In this document: in pieces, positions 22,508-31,168 of the stretch | Layout: each line of letters opens with the position of its first letter | Numbering within the stretch: the stretch's first letter is position 1 | DNA from: an uncultured bacterium | GTDB taxonomy: Bacteria > Patescibacteriota > Gracilibacteria > Absconditabacterales > Absconditicoccaceae | Direction: 5' to 3' | DNA: 59,000 bases | NCBI GenBank assembly: GCA_947170225.1 | Contig: CAMVSQ010000005.1 | Location: forward strand, 1-59,000 | Position numbers and translations under genes: made by a program | Notes under the pieces: model-generated | What the model saw: the letters and a program-made list of their open reading frames with translations, nothing else | What the model was told of the DNA's origin: nothing | Database searches by the model: none

Positions 22508-23233
22508 ATGTTGCCACCACAGACATTAGCAAATAGAGAAAAACTGCTAAATTACGCTAAATCTCTAGATATACCAGTAGAAAAGATAAAAAATGAAAAT
22601 ACTTTTCTCCAAGCATTTGTGCACAAATCTTTTGCCGCAGATTTCAAAGAAATATGAGATCACAACGAGAGACTGGAATTTCTGTGAGACGGAGTTTTGT
22701 GAGCTGTGATCTGCAAACTCCTATTTCTAGATCATCCAGAAATGCAAGAATCTAGTATGACACTGTACAAAATCGCACTAGTAAAAGAGGAAACTCTAGC
22801 CACAGTAGCCAGAAATATCAAACTAGATGAGCAAATACTCATCAGCAAATGAGAAGAAAAAACTCAATGAAGAAAAAAAGATGCTATTTTGTGCGATTCA
22901 CTAGAATCTCTCATCTGATATATTTTTGTAGATATGTGATACCAAGAAGCAGAAAATTTTGTAAAAAAATATGTCTACTCTATGTACAGTGAAATAAAGA
23001 AAAATCCAGTAAAAAGCTACAAAACTATGGTCCAAGAATATGTCCAGCACCATACCAAGCAAACTCCAGTGTACATAGATTTTGAAGAAGTCAAAGACAG
23101 TAGATGAAATATCACAAAATATAGGTCAGATCTCACAGTTTGATGAAAAAAACTTTCAGAATGATTTGGTACAAACAAAAAGAAAGCCCAAGAAGACGCA
23201 GCCAAAAATTACTATCTCTCTACCAAAAATTAA
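22508..23233 (+). CDS. rnc: Ribonuclease III
   Basis: The 241-residue enzyme cuts double-stranded RNA in rRNA and mRNA processing. The signature ERLEFLGDGVLG is at 54-65 and the second acidic site lies in CDSLESLIGYIF near 135-145; a C-terminal dsRBD (about 165-241) ends with KKKAQEDAAKNYY. The gene starts 3 bases after the LCP stop. Several signature glycines are TGA. Its stop is TAA, and the same frame then stays open into the downstream surface-protein gene, which is unusual (see findings). Confidence 0.95.
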
Positions 23234-23383
23234 ATTTTTTGCAAATCTATTTTCAAAATTATCGGAAATAAAAAACCACCACAATCAAAGCTTGATATTT
23301 ATTTTTCCCAGTTTTTAGCCAAAAAAATTCCATCTACTCATTCAAAAAACCACAACCATAAACCCTCTAGCAAATGTATCACT

Positions 23384-25009
23384 ATGATGGATCGTAACTT
23401 GTGAGCTACAAAAAGTGGTACATGATGTAGTGCAACAGATACATGAGCATGTGGAGACCATTTTCAGCGATGAAATAACTACTGATTTGCAAATCCAGGA
23501 GTAGGTGAAATCGATTCAATAGCAACCTCAGCAGTAAACTGACAAACAGACGCTAGTAGTTATTGACCAAATAACCCATATAGCAGTGGTACATTTTATA
23601 AATGATATTCTGATTGGTCAAGTGTAAGAAATGACAATTTGCGATGATGAGCAGAAGATAGCGAACACAATAATCGATGATATGATATAGCAAACAATGT
23701 CGCCTACACTGTGACAGGAAGACAGTGACCATGTCCAGATTGATATCATATACCAAGTCAATGAGAACGATGAACAATATTGAAACGATGGTCAGCAAAC
23801 TGGACATGAACAACATCAAATGAAATAACACTAAACTGAACATACCCACTACAAAATTTCAGTAATGATACAGCGATCAACCTTTCAGATCCAATCACTA
23901 CATGACTAGAACTTGTAGCAAGCTGGACACCAAACACAGACAGCAACAACAACTGAATAGCAGACGAGGAAGAGAGTTTCATCATCACACGAGAAGATGG
24001 AGACGGAAACTTCGTTTGGTCTGGAGAGTTTGCATACGGAGTTAGTCCAGCCTTTGGTGGAACTCAACCAGAAAAGACAGGATATATTTTCAGCTCTCGA
24101 GATCCAGCAGTACAGAGCGTGACGGGAGACTTCACATATACTGCCACATGGACAGCAAACGAATATACAATCACATTTGACACAGACTGATGATCTGCAA
24201 TCAGTCCAATCACAGCACCATATAATGCACCAGTATCAGCACCAGCAAATCCTACAAAAGCAGGGGCAGTGTTTGATAGCTGGAGTCCAGCATTTCCAGA
24301 TACTATGCCACTTGGATGAGCGACTTTGAAAGCTATCTGGAGAAATGCACTAAATAATGGATGAACAGCATGATGAGGATGAGTAAAGAAAGAAAAAGAT
24401 GACTGTCCAAATGGAGATTATTCAGACTCATATTACGACGGAACATGTGGAAGTAAAGATTCTTCGTCGAATGACGACAATCTGTCATCCTGAGCGAATG
24501 CGAAGGATATAGATTCCACAGAATGACTAGAAAGTAATGAATTACAAACAGCCTACGAACGAGCATATGAAAACTGAATCACCACAATGGATACAGTAGA
24601 AAAAGCTGATTTGAACGGAAACTTGACTAGAATCGCTATGGCAAAGATGCTCAGCAAATATGCTATCAATGTACTTTGAAAAACACCAGATGAAACAAAA
24701 ATAAATCAATTTAATGATGTAGATGAAAAATTAGATTCTGAATATGACAATGGAGTAAGTCTAGCATATCAGCTATGAATTATGTGAATCAATATGCCAA
24801 ATAATAATTTCAGACCATTTGATTTGGTGAGTAGGGCAGAGTTCGTCACAGCACTATCTAGGATGAAATATGGAACACCAGATGGAGAAGATGTATATTA
24901 TAGCACACATATGAGATTATTGAGTAATTTGTGAATAGTAAAAGTATTAGACCCAGAGATGTTGGAACTTCGTGGATATGTAATGGTGATGTTGATGAGA
25001 AGTAAATAA
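23384..25009 (+). CDS. Surface protein with Listeria-Bacteroides repeat and C-terminal SLH-like domain; 5' end apparently missing
   Basis: From the ATG at 23384 the frame gives 541 residues. It starts inside a CITMMDRNLGA-type motif that in related surface proteins lies well downstream of a signal peptide. Next comes a DGYHIPS region, two beta-repeat units of the Listeria-Bacteroides type (about 205-325, YTITFDTDGGSA), a GGGG linker, a repeat-derived segment (about 358-381), and a 155-residue SLH-like domain (about 386-541) with FNDV and TRAEF motifs homologous to the N-terminus of the S-layer protein at 50.9 kb. No signal peptide is seen here; the frame is open upstream to the rnc stop. It is either 5'-truncated or starts at a non-standard codon. 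Confidence 0.7.
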
Positions 25010-25012
25010 GCA

Positions 25013-25220
25013 AATCTCCCCCAACCCCCTCTTTATCAAGAGGGGGCTTTTTGAAAGTGCTGGATTTTCCCCCCACGCATAGCGTGGTAAACTTGATAAA
25101 GTTTATGCCGCTTTGCGGTAGGGGATTCCCCCGCAGAATTGCGGGGGAGGGGGATTTGTGTGGCGAGGAGAGAGAAATCCATAGAGATCCCCCCTTTGAA
25201 AAACAGGGGGATTTTTTTGA
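25013..25220. repeat. GC-rich interspersed repeat cluster with terminator
   Basis: The gap 25010-25352 has no gene. It holds blocks of the CCCCCTCTTTATCAAGAGGGGG type, a CACGCATAGCGTGG hairpin, CCGCTTTGCGG, CCCCCGCAGAATTGCGGGGG and GAGAAATCC followed by a CCCCC...GGGGG hairpin. The cluster is much more GC-rich than its surroundings and related to those at 7.3, 27.3 and 57.7 kb. The first hairpin (25025-25052) ends in CTTTTTG and can terminate the surface-protein transcript. Confidence 0.65.
25025..25052 (+). terminator. Terminator formed by repeat unit
   Basis: CCCCCTC and GAGGGGG form a perfect 7-bp stem around TTTATCA, followed by CTTTTTG, 16 bases after the stop of the surface-protein gene. 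Confidence 0.7.
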
Positions 25221-25352
25221 TTAAAAATTTAAAATTTGATCTCATTCACAATTATTTTGGTAATTCTCCAAATATTCAACTTTTTCTATTGAATTTGTCA
25301 ATAAAATATTTACAAATCACTTATTGTTTTAGTTAATTTATGTTTTATCAAA

Positions 25353-26309
25353 ATGACAAAAGGTTTTAGTATTATCAAAAATGTATGGACTTGGATAGCT
25401 ATTGCTATCGTTTTAGTTATTGGTTCTTGGCTAGTATTTTTGTCAAATGCTAGATATTCAGAAGAGTTTACCAGTTGAGTGACTATTTCTGTACAGTGAG
25501 ATTATTCCAGCGACACACAAAAGGCAGATATTGAAAATTTCTTGAAAACAAATGGATACAATGATACTCGTGTATATGTAGATTTTCAAGATGATATCAC
25601 TACCATAAAAATCCAGACAAAAATGGATGACGATGCTCAAGTATCACAGCTATCTCAAAGTTTTAGACAATATTTGTCAGACCACGATATAGTACAAGAA
25701 GAAGACGATATCATCCAGCAAAAAATTACATGACCAAGCGTCTGATCTTATATGAAAAAAACTACAGTCACAGCATTGATAGTTTGACTTATATTTATAG
25801 TGATATATTTGCTGATCTCATTTGCTACAATTAGAAATTATGTTTCTCCAGCATCACTATGACTTATCGTCATAATTACTATGATATTTGACATATCATT
25901 GCCAATTTGAGCATACTGAATTTGGATGGCATTGAGCGAAACTGTACAAGTTGATACTATCTTTATCATAGCACTGCTCACTATTATGGGGTATTGTATA
26001 AATGATACTATAGTTATATTTGACAGGATTAGAGAAAATATTACTACAAAAAAATCATCAAAAGATATGGTTTATGGAGAAGTTTTTGAAAAAAGTATCA
26101 AAGATTCTTTGCGTAGATCGATTGCCACATCTGTATCTACTATACTGGTTGTAGTAGCTATGTTTATATTTGGTACATGAGTGATCAAGACATTTTCATT
26201 TACCATCTGAATTTGAGTAATATTTGGTACATTTGCTTCTATATTCTTAGCGGCACCAATAGCATACTTACTTACATGAAAATACAACAAAGAAAAAGGA
26301 AAATTATAA
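25353..26309 (+). CDS. secF: Protein translocase subunit SecF
   Basis: The 318-residue protein has the SecF topology: one N-terminal TM helix (about 9-29), a periplasmic domain (about 30-135) and five C-terminal helices. The family motif TIMGYCINDTIVIFDRIREN lies near residues 210-230. SecF with SecD uses the proton gradient to finish Sec export. SecD normally precedes it in the same operon or is fused; here the upstream neighbour is a surface-protein gene and repeat DNA, so secD must be elsewhere. Many TM glycines are TGA. The ATG at 25353 is well placed before the first helix. Confidence 0.95.
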
Positions 26310-26329
26310 AATTTTGCATAGCAAAATTT

Positions 26330-26402
26330 AGTCGCTAGTTTCTGGTTGCTGGTCTCTAGATTTATTCTAGCGACTAGTGTCTGGTGACTAGCGACTTTTT
26401 TT
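26330..26402. repeat. Inverted repeat after secF, possible terminator
   Basis: AGTCGCTAGT (26330-26339) and ACTAGCGACT (26387-26396) are perfect 10-bp arms with further internal pairing (TCTAGATTTATTCTAG core), followed by a run of T. It resembles a small palindromic element and would also end secF transcripts. Confidence 0.7.
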
Positions 26403-26416
26403 ATAAACTTGTTTAT

Positions 26417-26578
26417 AAAAATCCATGAAAATCAATCGATACTTTTGTTATTCTGAGTGTAGTGTAACGAAACGAAGAATCTAAATTACAAAATTCTTCG
26501 GTTGTTTCGCTCTCTCAGAACGACATAATTTATTACTGACTTTTTATTTAAAAAAAATCCATGAAAATCAATCGATAC
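26417..26578 (+). repeat. 26-bp direct repeats flanking a palindromic element
   Basis: The bases 26417-26442 and 26553-26578 are identical over 26 bp and include the ATG and first codons of the pseudouridine synthase gene. Between them lies a member of the GTCATTCTGAG palindromic family (26447-26525, arms carrying GAAGAATCT and ATTCTTCG). The upstream copy of the start leads into a short frame that stops at a TAA near 26491, so only the downstream copy drives the gene. Confidence 0.75.
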
Positions 26579-27223
26579 GAAGATAAATATTTCTACTATT
26601 TCCGAAAACCATTTGGAATTCCTAGTACATATGGCAAAGAAAAATGTTTTCTCGATTATTTATTACAGTCAGATGACAAAGACATCAAATCAATAATCCA
26701 AGCACAGTCAGAATTTTTTTCAGCTCAAGATGAATACGGTTTGATAAATAGACTAGACAATGATACTACTTGACTGCTTTATTTCGCCAAAACTCCCCTT
26801 TTCAAATCTAAATTTAAACAAGCACAAATTTCTGGAAATGTAAAAAAATATTATCTAGCAGATGTTTATGGCAAATTTTCACAAAAATCAAAAATAATTT
26901 TATATCCGATAACTCATCACAAATTTTCTCCAGATCGCATGGTTGTAATTTCTGACACGAAACAAACTGACAAAATCAACACAAAAATAGACAAAAAAAG
27001 AATCCAACAAGCAACCACCCATGTCCAAATTTTGTATTATGACGAAATTTCAAATACATCCACATTGCTTATCCAAATTTCCAGATGAGTTAGACACCAA
27101 ATCCGTGCTCATTTGTCTAGTATTTGATTTCCAATTGTCTGAGAAAAACTATATATCAAAACTCCATCCAAAGAAAATTTACACTTATATTCTATTTGAA
27201 TGAAAATAGATGATTTTTTATAA
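26561..27223 (+). CDS. RluA-family 23S/tRNA pseudouridine synthase
   Basis: The 220-residue protein is a compact RluA-type synthase that turns specific uridines in RNA into pseudouridine. The catalytic aspartate lies in INRLDNDTTGLL (near residue 66) and the later conserved segment is GVRHQIRAHLSSIGFPIVGEKLY. It lacks an S4 RNA-binding domain. The specific target cannot be told. Its 5' end was duplicated around a repeat element (see the direct repeats), leaving an unused start 144 bases upstream. Glycines in TTGLL and GVRHQ are TGA. Confidence 0.9.
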
Positions 27224-27261
27224 AAAATCCCATATTCTTATATTTATTTAAAATCTTCTTT

Positions 27262-27335
27262 TTCCCCCTTGATAAAGGGGGTGGCCGTAAGGTCGGGGGA
27301 TTTGTACGGCGAACGGTGAGAAATCCATAAAATTT
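27262..27335. repeat. GC-rich interspersed repeat unit
   Basis: A CCCCCTTGATAAAGGGGG palindrome is followed by GGCCGTAAGGTC, GGGGATTTGT and GAGAAATCC. It is one of the dispersed GC-rich units of this genome. Confidence 0.6.
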
Positions 27336-27430
27336 TTCACCAAAACAAAAATTCACTACTTTATATAATTTATTCACAGATTCATAGAAAAGTAGAATTT
27401 TTTATAAATAAAAATTTTATATCGAAAAAT

Positions 27431-27501
27431 TTGACAGAAAAATTTTTTTGATTATAATTTCACTAATTCATAGAATTTATGAAATTTACTAAAACAGTGA
27501 A
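27431..27501 (+). promoter_or_regulatory. Consensus promoter with overlapping palindromic operator
   Basis: A perfect TTGACA (27431-27436) and perfect TATAAT (27453-27458) are 16 bases apart. Immediately downstream lies a nested inverted repeat: outer arms TTCACT (27459-27464) and AGTGAA (27496-27501), inner arms ATTCATA (27466-27472) and TATGAAAT (27479-27486). This suits autorepression by the HigA-like protein encoded at 27502, which is an inference from layout. Confidence 0.7.
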
Positions 27502-28032
27502 ATGATACATCCATGACAAAAACTAATAGAAGAAATCAGAGATAGAAACTGGACACAAAAGCAGTTTGCTGTTTTGGTGTGAAAAAAAAACAGTGAAGTA
27601 AATGAATTGATCAAATGAAAAAGAAATATCACCATCCAGTGGGATTTGATTTTGTCAGAGATTCTTTGAACCCCAGAAAAATACCGAATCAACATGCAAA
27701 TTGATTATGATTACGAGCAAATGAAAATCCAAAGAAAAAAAGAAATGGCAAATCAAAAGCCAGAATTTGAGGTGGTAGAGGATATTTCAGACGATTTTGT
27801 ACATATTTCCACAAATGACAGAAAAGATCCATCTTGAGCCAATAATTTATCATCATGAATGAATGCTATGTCATCCTGAACGAATGTGAAGGATATAATA
27901 AAATTTTCACAGCCTCAAATTGATAAAAATGAAACATCCCGACAAGAAATGACAACTGATACAATAGATTACAATACACCTTTTCCTTTAGAAAAGATAA
28001 AAGAACTAAAAAACATATTTCTAAATTTCTAA
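27502..28032 (+). CDS. HigA-like XRE-family repressor with long C-terminal extension
   Basis: The 176-residue protein begins MIHPGQKLIEEIRDRNWTQ, the standard start of HigA-type antitoxins, with a helix-turn-helix over about residues 5-70 that ends in the family's GTPEKY segment. The C-terminal 100 residues are not typical of HigA; residues about 123-132 (SSGTNVKDI) are encoded by one arm of the GTCATCCTGA repeat family read in frame, with its TGA as glycine. No HigB-like toxin gene is next to it, so it is an orphan antitoxin or plain repressor. A consensus promoter with a palindromic operator precedes it. Confidence 0.82.
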
Positions 28033-28057
28033 ATATTCCAGAAAACAAAAAATATTA

Positions 28058-28083
28058 GATGTGACAAAATCACATCTTTTTTT
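28058..28083 (+). terminator. Rho-independent terminator after the HigA-like gene
   Basis: GATGTGA (28058-28064) pairs with TCACATC (28070-28076), followed by a T run. Confidence 0.85.
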
Positions 28084-28104
28084 CAAAAAAAATTAAAAAT
28101 TTTA

Positions 28105-28292
28105 TTCACACAAATAGTGAATTTTTTATGTCCAAAACTTGTCCACTTTGTCAAAGTAGACAAAAACTTTATCAACAAAAAAGCTAATTCTGACCTAAAA
28201 AATAAACATGCTGACAACCTTTGGTTATCGACACAAATTTTTGTAAAAATTATGTCGACATAGTGTATAAATAAATTCACAAAAATAGTGAA
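28105..28292. repeat. Palindrome-dense intergenic region
   Basis: No gene lies in 28033-28358. The region holds two copies of TTCAC-N7-GTGAA (28105-28121 and 28276-28292, spacers ending AAATA), a palindrome with arms GTCCACTTTG and CAAAGTAGAC-like (28141-28161), and a long inverted repeat TCGACA...TGTCGA (28228-28258) with AAATTTTT/AAAAATT inside. The TTCAC/GTGAA arms echo the operator at 27459-27501, so some may be sites for the HigA-like repressor. Confidence 0.6.
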
Positions 28293-28334
28293 TTTTGTTG
28301 TCAAACAATCTATTTTTCTGTGTCTATTTTTTAG

Positions 28335-28360
28335 ATAAAAAAAACCGGAAAATTCCGGTT
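28335..28360 (-). terminator. Terminator for the minus-strand gene at 28359-28622
   Basis: AACCGGAA (28343-28350) and TTCCGGTT (28353-28360) form a perfect 8-bp stem; on the minus strand a T run follows. It overlaps the gene's stop codon. Confidence 0.8.
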
Positions 28361-28622
28361 AAATTTTTTCGAGTTTTACTTTGAACATTGAAGTTTTGTC
28401 TTGAATCCTCTGGATTTCGGTGACGATCATATCTCCAAATTTCTGTCCAAGAGTAAGTAGAATGGTTTCATCTTTTGTGATAGAGGTGATAACCTTATTT
28501 GTTTCATTAGCTCTCAGATATTGTAGAGCGAAGTCTGCATCTGAATAGAGCCAGTAGTAACCATCATTTTTTGAAACCAAAAAATAGTGGTACCCGTTTT
28601 TGATAAAGTAATGCGAGCTCAT
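28359..28622 (-). CDS. Hypothetical 87-residue protein, TGA-free
   Basis: A small soluble protein rich in Tyr, Lys and Thr with a beta-strand pattern at the N-terminus (HYFIKNGYHYFLVS) and an ITKDE-containing middle. No family is recognised. Its four glycines are GGG, GGT, GGA and GGA, none TGA, and its base composition is a little less AT-rich than its neighbours. With the next gene upstream, which also lacks TGA, it forms a two-gene minus-strand block, each gene with its own terminator. Confidence 0.7.
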   Translation of the reverse strand: MSSHYFIKNGYHYFLVSKNDGYYWLYSDADFALQYLRANETNKVITSITKDETILLTLGQKFGDMIVTEIQRIQDKTSMFKVKLEKI

Positions 28623-28691
28623 AATATTACGATTTTGTTTTGGTGAGATTATAATAAATTTATTTGTACATACAAGAAATTTTTTAATTTG

Positions 28692-28718
28692 AAAAAGCTA
28701 CCAATATGGTAGCTTTTT
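28692..28718 (-). terminator. Terminator for the minus-strand gene at 28733-29035
   Basis: AAAAAGCTACC and GGTAGCTTTTT make an 11-bp perfect stem with a short AATAT loop, 14 bases past the stop codon. Confidence 0.85.
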
Positions 28719-28732
28719 GTTGGTTTTTTGTA

Positions 28733-29035
28733 CTATTTAATCACACCGCTGCCTGGATGTAAATAGAATAGTTTGCAAGCAAATTCAGAAATAGAATCTG
28801 CAATCATGCCTATCGTACAATCGCTACCGAATTGCGACAAGTCCACATTCACAGCGGCTTCATCGCTTGAAAGGATTGAGAGCATTTTGCTGTATTGTTC
28901 GATAACAAACTCATACAAACTCTTCTTTTCGTCAGCATTGTCTTGATTGATTCCATAGGTAGCTTTGTGTGTGGCAATAGTACCGGCTAAAAATTTTGCC
29001 TGTTCATCATTAAGATTAATAATAATTTGTTTCAT
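28733..29035 (-). CDS. Hypothetical 100-residue protein, TGA-free
   Basis: The protein begins MKQIIINLNDEQAKFLAGT and is acidic and mostly helical, with two cysteines in the second half and no membrane segment. I recognise no family. All six glycines are GGN (GGT, GGA, GGT, GGC, GGC, GGT), in contrast with roughly 60 percent TGA in typical genes here, and its GC content is visibly higher. This suggests recent arrival from a donor that does not use UGA for glycine, or strong selection against TGA. Confidence 0.72.
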   Translation of the reverse strand: MKQIIINLNDEQAKFLAGTIATHKATYGINQDNADEKKSLYEFVIEQYSKMLSILSSDEAAVNVDLSQFGSDCTIGMIADSISEFACKLFYLHPGSGVIK

Positions 29036-29158
29036 AGTTTTCTTATTTTTAATAAGAATATTATATTAATTTTACACAAAAAGTCAATCTTTTAATTTCT
29101 CTTGAAACTGCAAAAATATTTCATACCATAAAATAAATTTATTTTCTAATTTGTCGAT

Positions 29159-30307
29159 ATGTGAAAAATAAATTTGGCAATGGCCGGAGGTGGTACTTGA
29201 TGACACGTTTTTCCTGTGAAAAGTATCATAGAACACATAAATAAACATCCAGAATACAGCCAAGAGATATCAAAAATAATTCGATTTTGAGAAAAAAATT
29301 CATTGGAGCATGAAATATTCGACAAGATGTCGACAACGAACCAGAATTTATTTTTTCAAACGGTAGTATCTGGGAAATATCGTAGAGAAACACCATTAAA
29401 ATCAAAATTAAAGAACGTTCGCGATATGTTTAAATTTGGTCGGTGAATTTGTCAGTCAATTCATTATCTCAGAAAATATAAAATCGACACAATTTTTTGT
29501 AAATGATGATATGTAGCATTACCTGTAGTTATTGCATGAAGGATACTCAAAAAAAAGATAGTAGTTCACGAATCAGATGTCCATTCTGGACTCGTAAACA
29601 AAATCGCAGCTAAATTCGCCACGACTGTATTTACAGGCTTCGACAACGTTTTACCTAATTCTGTCACAGTTTGACAAATATTGTCAGATGACATAGTTTC
29701 AAATGAAAGTATCAGAAATATCCCAGTCCACGACAAAGCTTGAGAGGAATTGACAATGTCAGAACAGCTATTTTATTCTGATCCAAACAAAACACATTTA
29801 CTCGTCATGGGATGATCCCAAGGTTCAAAGAGATTGTACGAAAATCTAATTGAATCAATGTCTGAAAATAAACACATATATTCAAATTATGAAATATTTC
29901 TCGTCCTTGGAAAAGAAAATCAAGATTTGAAATCAAAATTTGATTCATTTAAAAACGTACATACTTTTGACTTCGTTTCCCAGCATGATATGGGTCTACT
30001 TTTGAAATTCTGTGACATTTCACTCACTCGTGCGTGAACTACGTCACTTGCAGAACAAAAACTCTACAATTTAAAAATCGTGATGGTACCAATTCCTCGA
30101 ACTCACGATCAGTACGACAATGCTAAATTTTATGTTCAGCATTTCGACGATATTTTGCTTGATTCCAACGACTCAAATTATAAAAAAAATATGCTTTCAA
30201 TATTCACTAAATATCAAAATTTCAAAAAAGAAAAACCAAAAAAAGATATTTTGTCCGAAATATCAATCGCAAAAGACCAAATAGTAAAAGCATTGTTGAC
30301 AAATTAA
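29159..30307 (+). CDS. murG: MurG-type GlcNAc transferase
   Basis: The 382-residue GT-B glycosyltransferase adds GlcNAc to lipid I to make lipid II for peptidoglycan. Landmarks are GGGTGGH (10-16), KGGYVALPVVIAG, VHESDVHSGLVNK, MGGSQGS and LTRAGTTSLAE, with the glycines of GGH, GGY and AGT written as TGA. The start ATG at 29159 is followed at once by TGA (Gly2). The C-terminal half is somewhat diverged but has the UDP-sugar-binding pattern. It is followed after 36 bases by a patatin gene in the same direction. Confidence 0.93.
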
Positions 30308-30343
30308 ATTTATATTTTACCCATTTACATCAAAATAAAAACC

Positions 30344-31141
30344 ATGAAAAAAAGCATCTTCAACAAAATTAAATCTCGATTTAAAAAAGACACAATATTA
30401 GTCCTTTCTGGATGATGATTTAGATGATTTTATACTATTTGAGTACTCAAATGATTGGAAGAATTGGGCCTGGATAAATATATCAAAGCTATTTTTTGAG
30501 TCAGTATTTGAGCAATAGTTTGATCTTTGCGAGCTTGATGAACCAAAGCAGATACAATATATGAATTGTTGAGTAGTATGACACTATGAAAATTTTATAG
30601 CAACGATATTTTCAAAAAGACATGATGACTGCTTTCAAACAAAAAAATCCAAGAATTGATAGAAAAGCATATCAAAAAATCATATGCTGATTTGGACAAA
30701 AAAATGTATGTATGAGCAGTGGACACAAATACAGCACAGTATCATCTTTTTGATTCTTGAGATTTACAAAAGACAGTCCTTGGAAGCATGTCTATCCCAT
30801 GAGTTTTCCCGCCAGTAAAATACAAAAATTATTGCTTGGTAGATGGATGAGTTTTAAATAATTTTCCAGTAGATTTGGCAAAACAGATATATCCTTACGA
30901 TAAAACCATCTGAATTGCACTAAATCGATTTGAAAAAAATCAAGAAATCAAGACCGTAAAAGACAATTTGTTGTTGAGTTTTGAAGTGATTTTGAGGTCA
31001 AAGCTTTTGGAAAATACACAAAAAGTAGATACATTATTTTATAGAGAAGTGCCTATTTGAGTATTGTCTCTGGACAAAGAAAAAATGCAAAAAGCATACA
31101 ATATGTGATATAAAGACTGCATAAAAAAACTTGGAAAATAA
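30344..31141 (+). CDS. Patatin-like phospholipase
   Basis: The 265-residue protein shows the full patatin signature: GGGFRG oxyanion loop (23-28), nucleophile Ser54 in GVSIGA, and the dyad aspartate Asp167 in DGGVLNNFP. These enzymes hydrolyse acyl esters of phospholipids. No signal peptide or membrane helix is present, so it acts in the cytoplasm or on the inner leaflet. Candidate phyla bacteria usually cannot make fatty acids and take lipids from hosts, so a phospholipase could serve lipid remodelling or salvage; this is inference. Several motif glycines are TGA. Confidence 0.9.
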
Positions 31142-31168
31142 GAACCAACAAGAGATAAATATAAAAAA

